In this document: piece by piece, positions 41,246 through 49,739 of the stretch
How positions within the stretch are numbered: the first letter of the stretch is position 1
Layout: each line of letters begins with the position of its first letter
DNA from: an uncultured Eubacteriales bacterium
GTDB lineage: Bacteria > Bacillota > Clostridia > Tissierellales > Peptoniphilaceae
Direction of reading: 5' to 3'
Assembly (NCBI GenBank): GCA_900539725.1
Contig: UQDI01000005.1
Span: 1-64,000, forward strand
Length of the DNA stretch: 64,000 nucleotides
The notes under the pieces: model-generated
Database searches by the model: none
The model's input: the letters and a program-made list of their open reading frames with translations, nothing else
What the model was told of the DNA's origin: nothing
Position numbers and translations under genes: made by a program

Positions 41246-43072
41246 ATGTTAAGAGAAGATTTAAGAAATATAGCAATAATAGCGCACGTTGACCATGGTA
41301 AGACAACTTTGGTCGACCAAATGCTTAGACAATCAGGAACTTTCAGGGAAAACCAAGTAGTTCAAGACAGGGTTATGGACTCTGGAGACCTTGAAAAAGA
41401 ACGTGGTATTACTATACTTTCAAAGAATACAGCCGTTATACACAACGGTAAAAAGATTAATATCATTGATACACCCGGCCATGCTGACTTCGGTGGTGAA
41501 GTAGAGAGAGTTCTAAAGATGGTTAATGGTGTAGTTTTAGTTGTAGATGCTTTTGAAGGACCTATGCCACAAACAAAATTTGTATTAAAGAAAGCTTTCG
41601 AGCTAAACCTACCAGTTATTGTGTGTATAAATAAGATTGACAGACCAGAAGCAAGACCTGTTCAAGTGGTTGACGAAGTTTTAGACTTATTCATAGAACT
41701 AGGTGCTGAAGATGAAGCTCTAGAAGCTCCATTTATCTTTGCATCTGCTAAAAAAGGCTACGCATCAAATCAAGTGACTATCGAAAAAGATAATATGGAC
41801 GACTTATTTGATGCCATCATCGAGCATATACCAGCTCCTGAATCAAACGAAGACGAGCCACTACAATTACTTATATCAACAATCGATTACAATGACTACG
41901 TTGGTAGAATTGGTATAGGTAAGATTGAAAGAGGTACTATAAAAAATGGACAAGAAGCTGTCTTAGTTAATAAACTTCATCCAGAAATGCAAAGAAAAGT
42001 TAAGATAGGTAAACTTTATGAATTCATTGGTCTTGATAAAGTTGAGACAAATGAGCAAAAGGGCGGAGCAATAGTTGCCGTTACAGGTATTGAAGACATA
42101 TCCATTGGCGATACTATAGCTGATTCTGAATGTCCAGAAGCACTAGACTTCGTTAAGATATCTGAACCAACCATCTCTATGAACTTCATTGTTAATGATT
42201 CACCATTTGCAGGAAGAGAAGGTAAATTTGTAACATCTAGACAAATAAGAACAAGACTAGAAAAGGAACTACAATCAAATGTATCATTGAGAGTTGAAGA
42301 AACTGATTCAACTGACGCATTTAAGGTTTCAGGTAGAGGGGAGCTTCACTTATCAGTTTTAGTTGAAACAATGAGAAGGGAAGACTATGAACTTCAATTA
42401 TCAAAACCACAAGTACTATTCAAAACTGATGAGGATGGCAAGAAGCTTGAACCTATGGAAAAGGTTACAGTAGACGTTTCAGAACAATTTGTTGGAGCGG
42501 TTATAGATAAATTATCAAGAAGAAAAGCTGAATTACAAGAGATGAAAGAAAACTCAGCTGGTTACTCGAGACTAGTATTTAAGATGCCTGCAAGAGGCTT
42601 AATTGGATACAGAGGCGAGTTTATGACTGATACACACGGCGAAGGTATTATAAACTCGAGCTTCTTAGGCTATGAGCCATATAAAGGCGAGATACCTACA
42701 AGAACTACAGGCTCATTAATTGCCTTTGAAACAGGTGTTGCATCAAGCTATGGATTAAATATCGCACAAGGCAGAGGTATATTATTCATAGGACCACAAA
42801 CTGAAGTTTATGAAGGCATGGTTGTTGGAGAAAATCCAAAGGGCCTTGATATAGAAGTTAACGTTACTAAGAAGAAACAAATGACTAATACAAGAGCAGC
42901 GGGCTCTGATGATGCCATCAGACTTAGCCCACCAAGAGTATTATCACTTGAGGAAGCACTTGAATTCATTGAAGATGATGAACTAATAGAAGTAACACCA
43001 AAATCTATTAGAATTAGAAAGAAAATATTGGATACAAACAAGAGGTATAAATCAAAAAATACTAAGAAATAG
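41246..43072 (+). CDS. typA: Translational GTPase TypA/BipA
   Basis: Ribosome-associated GTPase linked to 50S assembly and stress adaptation. The 608-residue protein has G1 AHVDHGKT near residue 13, G2 ERGITI, G3 DTPGHADFGG and G4 NKIDR, then domains II, III and V and the TypA-specific C-terminal domain. ATG at 41246 is chosen since AGGAGGA is seven bases upstream; an in-frame start at 41228 is inside that leader. cls follows 11 bases later. Confidence 0.97.
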   Translation: MLREDLRNIAIIAHVDHGKTTLVDQMLRQSGTFRENQVVQDRVMDSGDLEKERGITILSKNTAVIHNGKKINIIDTPGHADFGGEVERVLKMVNGVVLVVDAFEGPMPQTKFVLKKAFELNLPVIVCINKIDRPEARPVQVVDEVLDLFIELGAEDEALEAPFIFASAKKGYASNQVTIEKDNMDDLFDAIIEHIPAPESNEDEPLQLLISTIDYNDYVGRIGIGKIERGTIKNGQEAVLVNKLHPEMQRKVKIGKLYEFIGLDKVETNEQKGGAIVAVTGIEDISIGDTIADSECPEALDFVKISEPTISMNFIVNDSPFAGREGKFVTSRQIRTRLEKELQSNVSLRVEETDSTDAFKVSGRGELHLSVLVETMRREDYELQLSKPQVLFKTDEDGKKLEPMEKVTVDVSEQFVGAVIDKLSRRKAELQEMKENSAGYSRLVFKMPARGLIGYRGEFMTDTHGEGIINSSFLGYEPYKGEIPTRTTGSLIAFETGVASSYGLNIAQGRGILFIGPQTEVYEGMVVGENPKGLDIEVNVTKKKQMTNTRAAGSDDAIRLSPPRVLSLEEALEFIEDDELIEVTPKSIRIRKKILDTNKRYKSKNTKK

Positions 43073-43083
43073 GAGATAATGCG

Positions 43084-44511
43084 ATGGATGTCTCATTACA
43101 AGTTTTAATTGGTTATTTATTAAACTTGCTATTAGGCCTATTTATAGTTTTTAAAGAAAGAAAGAATATAAAGTCAACATGGCTATGGTTAATGATACTA
43201 CTTTATTTGCCATTTGTTGGCTTTATACTTTATATGTTCTTTGGACTTAATTACAGAAAGAGAAAAACTTTTGATGAAAAGATGATGCTAGATGAGCAAG
43301 AGAAAAGACTTATTGAACATCAAAAAAAGTATATAGCTCTAAGTAATTCAGATAGCCTAAATGCAGATCAAAAAGATTTAATAAATTTATGCTTAGCAAC
43401 AAGCGATTCCGCTTTTACCGATTATAACGACATTAAATTTTACTTTGATGGAAAAGATAAGTTTAAGGACTTATTTGAGGACATCAAGAATGCGAAAGAA
43501 TACATCTATATAGAGTACTACATCTTTAAAACAGATGAACTAGGAAGGGAGCTTATAAGCCTTCTTAATCAAAAGTTAAAAGAAGGGGTAGAGGTAAGGA
43601 TACTCGTCGACGCAGTTGGTTCTAGAAGCATCAGAAAAAGACACTTTATAGAGTTTAAAAGATTAGGCGGAGAAGTAGACTCGTTCTTCCCATTATTTTT
43701 CTCTAAATTTACTACAAGATTCAACTATAGAAATCATAGAAAGATAGTTGTTATTGATGGTAAAATTGCATATAGCGGCGGTTTTAATGTTGGTAATGAG
43801 TATATTAACAATGATAAAAAATTTGGATTTTGGAGAGACACTCATTTTAGATTAGAAGGGGACATAGTAGAAGAGTACCTAAGAAGATTTAACTTTGACT
43901 ATAGATTTGCTACAAAGATTAAAACAAAAGGTGAATTTTATAAAGATCATGACATTAAGACTTTAAGCAGAATGCAGCTAGTAACATCAGGACCAGACTC
44001 AATGTATGAGAATATAAGAAACATTTATTTAAAAATGATTAGCACGGCTAAAACAAGGCTGTGGATACAAAGTCCGTACTTCGTTCCTGATGAATCTATA
44101 TTTGAAGCTGTTAGGATAGCTGCTTTATCAGGTGTTGATGTTAGAATTATGATACCAGATAAACCAGATCACTTCTTCGTATATTGGGCAACGCAAAGCT
44201 ATGTAGGACAGCTGCTTGAAGATGGAGTAAAGATTTATGAGTATGGAAAAGGCTTTTTACACGCTAAACAAGTTGTTAAAGATGATGATATATGCACAGT
44301 AGGAACAGCTAACTTTGATATTAGAAGCTTCTCGTTAAACTTTGAAGCGAATCTGATTTTTTATGATAAGGATACAAACGCATTATTAAGTGAACAGTTT
44401 TTGAGGGATATGGAAGAGTCGAAAGAACTCACTCTTGATAGATACAATCAAAGATCAAGAATGGCCAAGATTAAAGAGTCAATTACTAGATTATTTTCAC
44501 CAATGTTATAA
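43084..44511 (+). CDS. cls: Cardiolipin synthase
   Basis: Membrane phospholipase-D-family enzyme that joins two phosphatidylglycerols into cardiolipin and glycerol. The 475-residue protein has two N-terminal helices (about 4-23 and 33-55) and both HKD motifs: HRKIVVIDGKIAYSGG near residue 218 and HAKQVVKDDDICTVGTAN near residue 397. GGAGATAATGCG precedes the ATG. Probably transcribed with typA and ended by the terminator that follows. Confidence 0.95.
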   Translation: MDVSLQVLIGYLLNLLLGLFIVFKERKNIKSTWLWLMILLYLPFVGFILYMFFGLNYRKRKTFDEKMMLDEQEKRLIEHQKKYIALSNSDSLNADQKDLINLCLATSDSAFTDYNDIKFYFDGKDKFKDLFEDIKNAKEYIYIEYYIFKTDELGRELISLLNQKLKEGVEVRILVDAVGSRSIRKRHFIEFKRLGGEVDSFFPLFFSKFTTRFNYRNHRKIVVIDGKIAYSGGFNVGNEYINNDKKFGFWRDTHFRLEGDIVEEYLRRFNFDYRFATKIKTKGEFYKDHDIKTLSRMQLVTSGPDSMYENIRNIYLKMISTAKTRLWIQSPYFVPDESIFEAVRIAALSGVDVRIMIPDKPDHFFVYWATQSYVGQLLEDGVKIYEYGKGFLHAKQVVKDDDICTVGTANFDIRSFSLNFEANLIFYDKDTNALLSEQFLRDMEESKELTLDRYNQRSRMAKIKESITRLFSPML

Positions 44512-44525
44512 TAAATATATTGTAT

Positions 44526-44558
44526 AAGGCTAGACAAGATGTTTAGTCTTATTTTTTC
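44526..44558 (+). terminator. Terminator after cls
   Basis: AAGGCTAGAC (44526-44535) pairs with GTTTAGTCTT (44541-44550) with two G-T pairs, loop AAGAT, then ATTTTTT. The rest of the 182-base gap to rny holds only the rny promoter. Confidence 0.85.
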
Positions 44559-44610
44559 TTATAGATACAGCTTTGCTATAAAAAATATCTATATTTATCA
44601 TACTAAAAAC

Positions 44611-44639
44611 TTGCTAATAAATCAAAAATGTGTTATAAT
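44611..44639 (+). promoter_or_regulatory. Sigma-A promoter of rny
   Basis: TTGCTA (44611-44616), 17 bases, TATAAT (44634-44639) preceded by TGT, an extended -10 element. Confidence 0.8.
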
Positions 44640-44693
44640 AATTTTAAGCGTGATGCTTAAAACCAATAAAATTTAATAGGAGGTGTTTTAAGT

Positions 44694-46244
44694 TTGGATA
44701 AGTTTTTAACAGGCGAAGTACTGATTACAGCTTTAATTGCTATTGTTCTAGGTTTTATCATAGGATATATAATTAGAAAGATTCTAGGCGAAAAGAAGAT
44801 CAAAAGTGCTGAAATTGAATCAAGTAGAATTATCGAAGATGCAAAGAACAAAGCAAGTCAAGAAGCTAAAGAGAAGATACTATCAGCCAAAGAAGAAATT
44901 CACAAACTAAGAAATGACCTCGACAAAGAAGCAAAAGAAAAAGAAATCGAACTGAAAAAATCGGAAAAAAGATTGATCAACAAAGAAGAAAATCTTGACA
45001 AGAGAACACAATCTTATGAAAAGAAGGAAGAACAACTTAAGAATAAGATGAACTCTCTAAGCAAGAAAGAAGAAGAAGTTGAACAATTAATTGAAGAAAG
45101 AAGAAAAGAAATTGAGCGCGTTTCCAAAATGAGTACCCAAGAAGCAAAAGACATTATCTTGGATGAAGTTAAAAAGGAAATGACTCACGAGTGTGCTACT
45201 TATATCAGACAAGCTACATATGAAGCTAAAGAAGAAGCACAAAAGAATGCTAGAGAAATCATAGCTGATGCTATTCAAAAGAATGCATCTGACTATGTAA
45301 CTGAAGTTAGTGTTAATGTTGTTAACCTACCAAATGACGAGATGAAGGGAAGAATCATCGGTAGAGAAGGTAGAAATATAAGAACACTAGAAACTTTAAC
45401 CGGAGTAGATCTAATCATAGACGATACACCGGAAGCAGTAGTATTATCAAGTTTTGACCCAATTAGAAGAGAGATTTGCAAAATTGCTTTAGAAAAACTA
45501 ATAGCTGACGGAAGAATTCATCCAGCTAGGATTGAAGAGATGGTCAACAAAGCTAAGGTCGAGGTAGAGACAGTTATAAAAGAAGAAGGTGAAAGAGCCG
45601 TTATCGAAGCCGGCGTACGTAACTTACATCCTGAACTAGTAAAACTATTAGGTAGACTTAAATTTAGAACAAGCTATGGTCAAAATGTCCTAGAGCACTC
45701 TATAGAGGTAGCTAAACTATCAGCAACTATAGCTGAAGAGCTAGGCGCAGACATAAGGCTTGCCAGAAGAGGAGGTTTACTACACGATATAGGTAAATCC
45801 ATTGACCAACAAATGGAAGGAAGCCATATCGAGATAGGTGTAAATACTTGCAAGAGATATAAGGAGAATAAAGAAATTCTAAACATTATCGCATCACACC
45901 ATGGCGATGAAGAGCCAACAACAGTTGAGGCTGTTATCGTTCAAGCTGCAGACGCAATATCTGCTGCAAGACCAGGTGCTAGAAGAGAAACATTAGAATC
46001 GTACATCAAGAGGCTAGAAACACTAGAAGGTATAGCAAACTCATTCGAGGGTATCGAAAAATCATTTGCTATACAAGCTGGTAGAGAAATCAGGATAATG
46101 GTTAAACCTGAAGTTATAGATGAAGATAAAATGCTTTTAATGAGCCGCGATATTGCTAAGCAAATTGAAGAAAATTTGGAATATCCAGGACAAATAAAAG
46201 TTACTGTCATTAGAGAAACAAGAAGTACTGATTATGCAAAATAG
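44694..46244 (+). CDS. rny: Ribonuclease Y
   Basis: Membrane-anchored endoribonuclease that starts mRNA decay. The 516-residue protein has an N-terminal helix (about 9-27), a long charged coiled coil to about residue 190, a KH RNA-binding domain (GRIIGREGRNIRTLE near residue 219) and an HD domain with HSIEVAKLS and the HD pair in GGLLHDIGKS near residue 364. TTG at 44694 has AGGAGGTG upstream. Single-gene transcript between its promoter and terminator. Confidence 0.97.
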   Translation: MDKFLTGEVLITALIAIVLGFIIGYIIRKILGEKKIKSAEIESSRIIEDAKNKASQEAKEKILSAKEEIHKLRNDLDKEAKEKEIELKKSEKRLINKEENLDKRTQSYEKKEEQLKNKMNSLSKKEEEVEQLIEERRKEIERVSKMSTQEAKDIILDEVKKEMTHECATYIRQATYEAKEEAQKNAREIIADAIQKNASDYVTEVSVNVVNLPNDEMKGRIIGREGRNIRTLETLTGVDLIIDDTPEAVVLSSFDPIRREICKIALEKLIADGRIHPARIEEMVNKAKVEVETVIKEEGERAVIEAGVRNLHPELVKLLGRLKFRTSYGQNVLEHSIEVAKLSATIAEELGADIRLARRGGLLHDIGKSIDQQMEGSHIEIGVNTCKRYKENKEILNIIASHHGDEEPTTVEAVIVQAADAISAARPGARRETLESYIKRLETLEGIANSFEGIEKSFAIQAGREIRIMVKPEVIDEDKMLLMSRDIAKQIEENLEYPGQIKVTVIRETRSTDYAK

Positions 46245-46253
46245 TATTTAAAT

Positions 46254-46287
46254 AAAATGTGTAGATAAAAAGTCTACACATTTTTTA
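46254..46287 (+). terminator. Terminator after rny
   Basis: Perfect 12-bp stem (46254-46265 with 46273-46284), loop of seven, running into TT. The region 46290-46400 beyond it holds no feature that I can see. Confidence 0.92.
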
Positions 46288-46406
46288 TTGTATACAATCT
46301 TATAAGCAATTATTATAAATGGAATTTGTATAATGATAAAAGTGATTTAGTTTAATTAAACAATAAATGTTTATAAATTGCAACAATAGCTGTTAGAAAA
46401 AAAACT

Positions 46407-46435
46407 TTGACATTTATATAAAAGGGTGGTATAAT
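46407..46435 (+). promoter_or_regulatory. Full-consensus promoter of the recombinase gene
   Basis: TTGACA (46407-46412), 17 bases, TATAAT (46430-46435), with TGG in front (extended -10). Every hexamer base matches sigma-A consensus, the strongest promoter in the window by sequence. Confidence 0.88.
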
Positions 46436-46448
46436 AGATTTAGATAAA

Positions 46449-46476
46449 ATGTCGCTAAATATAAATTTAGTGACAT
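46449..46476 (+). promoter_or_regulatory. 5'-leader hairpin/dyad of the recombinase gene
   Basis: ATGTCGCTAAAT (46449-46460) pairs with ATTTAGTGACAT (46465-46476), one G-T pair, loop ATAA. It begins within about ten bases of the predicted transcript start, so it is either an mRNA-stabilising 5' hairpin or an operator that tempers the strong promoter. Not a terminator: no T-run follows. Confidence 0.65.
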
Positions 46477-46508
46477 AAACACATAATATCGAAAGGGGCT
46501 TCAAATAT

Positions 46509-47483
46509 ATGGCAATTACACAAAAAAACGATCCTAACTATATAAAAGACTTTTTAGGTTATTTAAAATCAGTTAAGGGTTTGTCTCCTAATACTATTCA
46601 AAGTTATTATTATGATTTAAAATCCTTCCTTAACTTTGTCGCTATTCGTTTAGAAATTTTAGATGAAAACGATGAATATTATTATACAGCTGTTACTGTT
46701 GATGACATTAAAAAGCTTCAAATTAATGACCTATATGCATTTATATCCTACGCTGATGAAGATCTTGATAACACTAACTATGGTAAATATAGAAAAGCTG
46801 CTGTAGTTCATGCTCTATACGCTTATCTAATGAAAGTTAATCTCATAGACAATAACGTTGCTAATGAGTTAGAAATGCCTAAGATTGATCAGCGTCTACC
46901 AATATACTTAAGTCTTAATCAATGCGAAACGCTATTAAACGCCATTATGAAGAACGAAAATAACGAAATGCGCAATCGTGACTATGCTATAATTATGCTG
47001 TTTTTAAACTGCGGCCTACGTATATCTGAGCTTACTAGCCTTAATTTAGACTCTATTAATGAGGATAGATACATTAATGTTGTTGGTAAAGGCAATAAAG
47101 AAAGACAAATATATTTAAACGATGCTACATTTAGTGCAATAAAGGACTATATAGAAGTAAGACCAAAAGATATCAAAGAAAGTGACAAACACGCCCTATT
47201 CATCTCTCAAAAGAAGGTTCGTATGTCAAATCGCGCTGTTCAGTACATGTTTGATAAGTACTTACTTGAGGCTGGCCTTGACAAAAATAAGTTTACAGTC
47301 CACAAATTAAGACACACTGCCGCTACCCTTATGTATAAGTATGGTTCAGTTGATATAAGGTCTCTACAAGAGATACTTGGTCACACATCAGTTGCTACAA
47401 CACAGATATATACACATCTTGACAATAGTACTCTTAAAAAATCAATCGAAAATAATCCACTAGCCAATAGAAAAAAGTATTAG
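46509..47483 (+). CDS. XerC/XerD-type tyrosine recombinase
   Basis: A 324-residue site-specific recombinase. The N-terminal SAM-like DNA-binding domain (KGLSPNTIQSYYYDLKSF) is followed by the catalytic domain with Arg171, Lys194, His265, Arg268, His292 and nucleophile Tyr301, all present. Length and sequence resemble chromosome-dimer recombinases (XerC/D/A), not phage integrases, and no mobile-element context is seen. The bases GAAAGGGG precede the ATG. It has a single promoter with a leader hairpin. Which Xer paralogue it is cannot be settled here. Confidence 0.88.
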   Translation: MAITQKNDPNYIKDFLGYLKSVKGLSPNTIQSYYYDLKSFLNFVAIRLEILDENDEYYYTAVTVDDIKKLQINDLYAFISYADEDLDNTNYGKYRKAAVVHALYAYLMKVNLIDNNVANELEMPKIDQRLPIYLSLNQCETLLNAIMKNENNEMRNRDYAIIMLFLNCGLRISELTSLNLDSINEDRYINVVGKGNKERQIYLNDATFSAIKDYIEVRPKDIKESDKHALFISQKKVRMSNRAVQYMFDKYLLEAGLDKNKFTVHKLRHTAATLMYKYGSVDIRSLQEILGHTSVATTQIYTHLDNSTLKKSIENNPLANRKKY

Positions 47484-47504
47484 ATTCGCTCTAATACTTT
47501 TATT
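47473..47504. terminator. Bidirectional terminator between converging genes
   Basis: Perfect 12-bp stem, AAAAGTATTAGA (47473-47484) with TCTAATACTTTT (47490-47501), loop TTCGC, T-runs on both sides. It includes the recombinase stop codon and also ends the long minus-strand mut/mia run. Confidence 0.9.
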
Positions 47505-47518
47505 TTGCTTATATTTTG

Positions 47519-48793
47519 TTATAATGATATCTTCCCTGCGTCTATTAGGTCTTGTAAGGCTATCATTAAGCCAAGTTTACCTTGTTCTAATGACATTGAT
47601 CCTTGGAAATATGCTATATACGGCTCTCTTATAGGACCATCAGCTGATATCTCTATGGATGAGCCATCAATAAAGCTTCCTGATGCCATGATTATCTTGT
47701 TTTCATAGCCTGGCATGTCCCAAGGCTCTGGCGTTAAGAATGAGTCAACGCAAGCCGCCTTTTGTATTGATTTACAGAACTTAATAAGTATATCTGGGTC
47801 TTTGAACTTTATTGCACAAACTATATCTGATTTGTGTTCATTGTACTCTGGAGTGCACTCGAAGCCAAGCTTTGTAAATACATAAGAGAATAAGGCTTGA
47901 GTTTTTAAAGCTTCACATACTACTCTTGGCGACATATATAAGCCCTGAAGTGTTGTTCTAAGCGTGCCGTAAGACAAGCCTAGCTCTTTGCCAAGGCCTG
48001 GTGCATATAAACGATCTGCAGCTAGCTCTATAAGATCTTTTCTTCCTACTAAGTAACCGCCACCTAAACTTATACCAGCACCAAGATTTTTAAGCAGAGA
48101 TCCAGCTATAATATCAGCGCCGATATCTGTTGGCTCGATACTGTCTGTAAATTCACCATAGCAATTATCATACATTATAACAATGTCTGGATGCTTCTCT
48201 TTAAACTTAAGCATATCATCTTTTATTGCGTGAAGATTGATTGCCTTTCTAAATTCATAGCCAATTGACCTTTGCACGACTATAGCTTTGGTGTTTTTTT
48301 TGATTTTCGCTTCTAAGGCCTCAAAATCGATCGTAGCGCCTTTTAGCTCCACTTGGCTATACATTATACCTTTTTTCATTAATGAGTCCCTTAAATCGCC
48401 AATTAAGCCTATACTTTTTTGTATAGTGTCATAAGGAGTGCCAGTTACGTATATAAACTCATCTCCATGATCAAGAATCGAAGAAAGCATTATATATATA
48501 GCATGAGTACCAGAAACTATAGAAGTTCTTACTAAAGCATCTTCTGCAGTGAAGATGTCTTTGAATATTTCTTCTATTTTGTCTCTACCGATATCGCCAT
48601 AGCCATAACCTGTAGCATAATAAAAGTCTGATGCAGCTAAGTTATTTTTTTGCATAGCATGTATAACTTTTATTTGATTAATCTCTTTATTTTTTTCATA
48701 CTCTTTGTATGTTTCGCTTAATTCTTCACTTGCGTCATTAACTAAATTTATGACAGCATCTGATAAATTGTATTTTTTGTAAATATTATTCAT
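47519..48793 (-). CDS. Methionine gamma-lyase-family (YnbB) PLP protein
   Basis: A 424-residue fold-type I PLP protein of the family once called aluminium-resistance protein and now methionine gamma-lyase-like. It has SGTHAIYIMLSS in the cofactor-phosphate loop, MYDNCYGEF before the cofactor lysine, and GSLLKNLGAG near residue 236 with the PLP Lys. The true substrate is unproven. It follows miaA with an eight-base overlap; in Bacillus hfq lies between miaA and ynbB, and here no hfq fits. Last gene of the minus-strand run. Confidence 0.85.
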   Translation of the reverse strand: MNNIYKKYNLSDAVINLVNDASEELSETYKEYEKNKEINQIKVIHAMQKNNLAASDFYYATGYGYGDIGRDKIEEIFKDIFTAEDALVRTSIVSGTHAIYIMLSSILDHGDEFIYVTGTPYDTIQKSIGLIGDLRDSLMKKGIMYSQVELKGATIDFEALEAKIKKNTKAIVVQRSIGYEFRKAINLHAIKDDMLKFKEKHPDIVIMYDNCYGEFTDSIEPTDIGADIIAGSLLKNLGAGISLGGGYLVGRKDLIELAADRLYAPGLGKELGLSYGTLRTTLQGLYMSPRVVCEALKTQALFSYVFTKLGFECTPEYNEHKSDIVCAIKFKDPDILIKFCKSIQKAACVDSFLTPEPWDMPGYENKIIMASGSFIDGSSIEISADGPIREPYIAYFQGSMSLEQGKLGLMIALQDLIDAGKISL

Positions 48794-49739
48794 TCTTCCA
48801 CCTTTTTATTATGTCATTGTATATTGTATTAACTGTTTGCTCTATATCTTTAAAGTTTACGTCAATATAATTTGCTTCACTTTCGCGTCTAAACCATGTT
48901 AATTGTCTCTTTGCGTAGTTCCTAGACTTTTGTTTTATTAGCTCAATAGCTCTCTCATAAGTAATTTCACCTTGCAAATAGCTTATAAGCTCTTTATAAC
49001 CAATAGCAAGAAGAGCTCTATTTGAAGCAATTTCTTCACTACTCATATCCTTTATGATATCCTTGACTTCATCTAATAGACCAGCTGCAAACATCTTGTC
49101 AACTCTTTTATTGATTCTATCATATAAAAGCTCTCTATCTGTTTGAAGTATATAGATTAGCTTATCGTATTCGTCATTGTATTCTCTGAAGTTTTTGTTT
49201 TCTTCGCTGTATTTATTGCCGCTCTTATATATAACTTCTAAAGCTCTGATTATCCTAAAAGTATCATTCACACTAAGCTTTTCAGCATATTCTGGATCGA
49301 GCTCTTTTAATTTATTATATAAATATTCCTTGCCATATAGTTCTGCTTCTTTATTAAGCTTTTTTCTAAGTTCTTTATCTTCAGCTTCACTACTAAAGTC
49401 TAGTTTATATAATAAGGAATTGATATATAATCCAGTTCCACCTATGATTATGGGGATTGTGCCACGCTCATTCATATCACTAATAAGCTTTTTTGCCTTC
49501 TTTTGATAATCGTAGACAGAGAAATTATCATGAATGTTCACTTCATCTATCATATGATGCTTAATGCCAGACATCTCTTCATTAGTGACTTTTGCAGTAC
49601 CGATGCTCATTTCTTTATATATCTGCATTGAATCAGATGAGATTATCTCAGCGTTTCCAAGCTTTTTAGCGAGCTCAACAGCGACCTTTGATTTTCCAAT
49701 ACCAGTAGGTCCTGATATAATTATTATTTTTTCTTTCAT
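48786..49739 (-). CDS. miaA: tRNA dimethylallyltransferase
   Basis: Adds dimethylallyl to A37 of tRNAs that read UNN codons, the i6A step before MiaB. The 317-residue protein has the P-loop GPTGIGKS (residues 9-16), SSDSMQIYKEMSIGTAK near residue 37 and IIGGTGLYINSL near residue 99. Its start abuts the mutL stop (one-base overlap). The same transcript encodes miaB, the next enzyme of this tRNA modification. Confidence 0.96.
   Translation of the reverse strand: MKEKIIIISGPTGIGKSKVAVELAKKLGNAEIISSDSMQIYKEMSIGTAKVTNEEMSGIKHHMIDEVNIHDNFSVYDYQKKAKKLISDMNERGTIPIIIGGTGLYINSLLYKLDFSSEAEDKELRKKLNKEAELYGKEYLYNKLKELDPEYAEKLSVNDTFRIIRALEVIYKSGNKYSEENKNFREYNDEYDKLIYILQTDRELLYDRINKRVDKMFAAGLLDEVKDIIKDMSSEEIASNRALLAIGYKELISYLQGEITYERAIELIKQKSRNYAKRQLTWFRRESEANYIDVNFKDIEQTVNTIYNDIIKRWKNE

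Noticed and set aside
46245..46508. tRNA or riboswitch in the longest gap
   Set aside because: Only a terminator, a promoter and a short hairpin are visible; no cloverleaf or known aptamer pattern was found by eye.
46509..47483. Integrase of a mobile element
   Set aside because: Length and motifs are Xer-like, and no attachment-site repeats, excisionase or cargo genes surround it.
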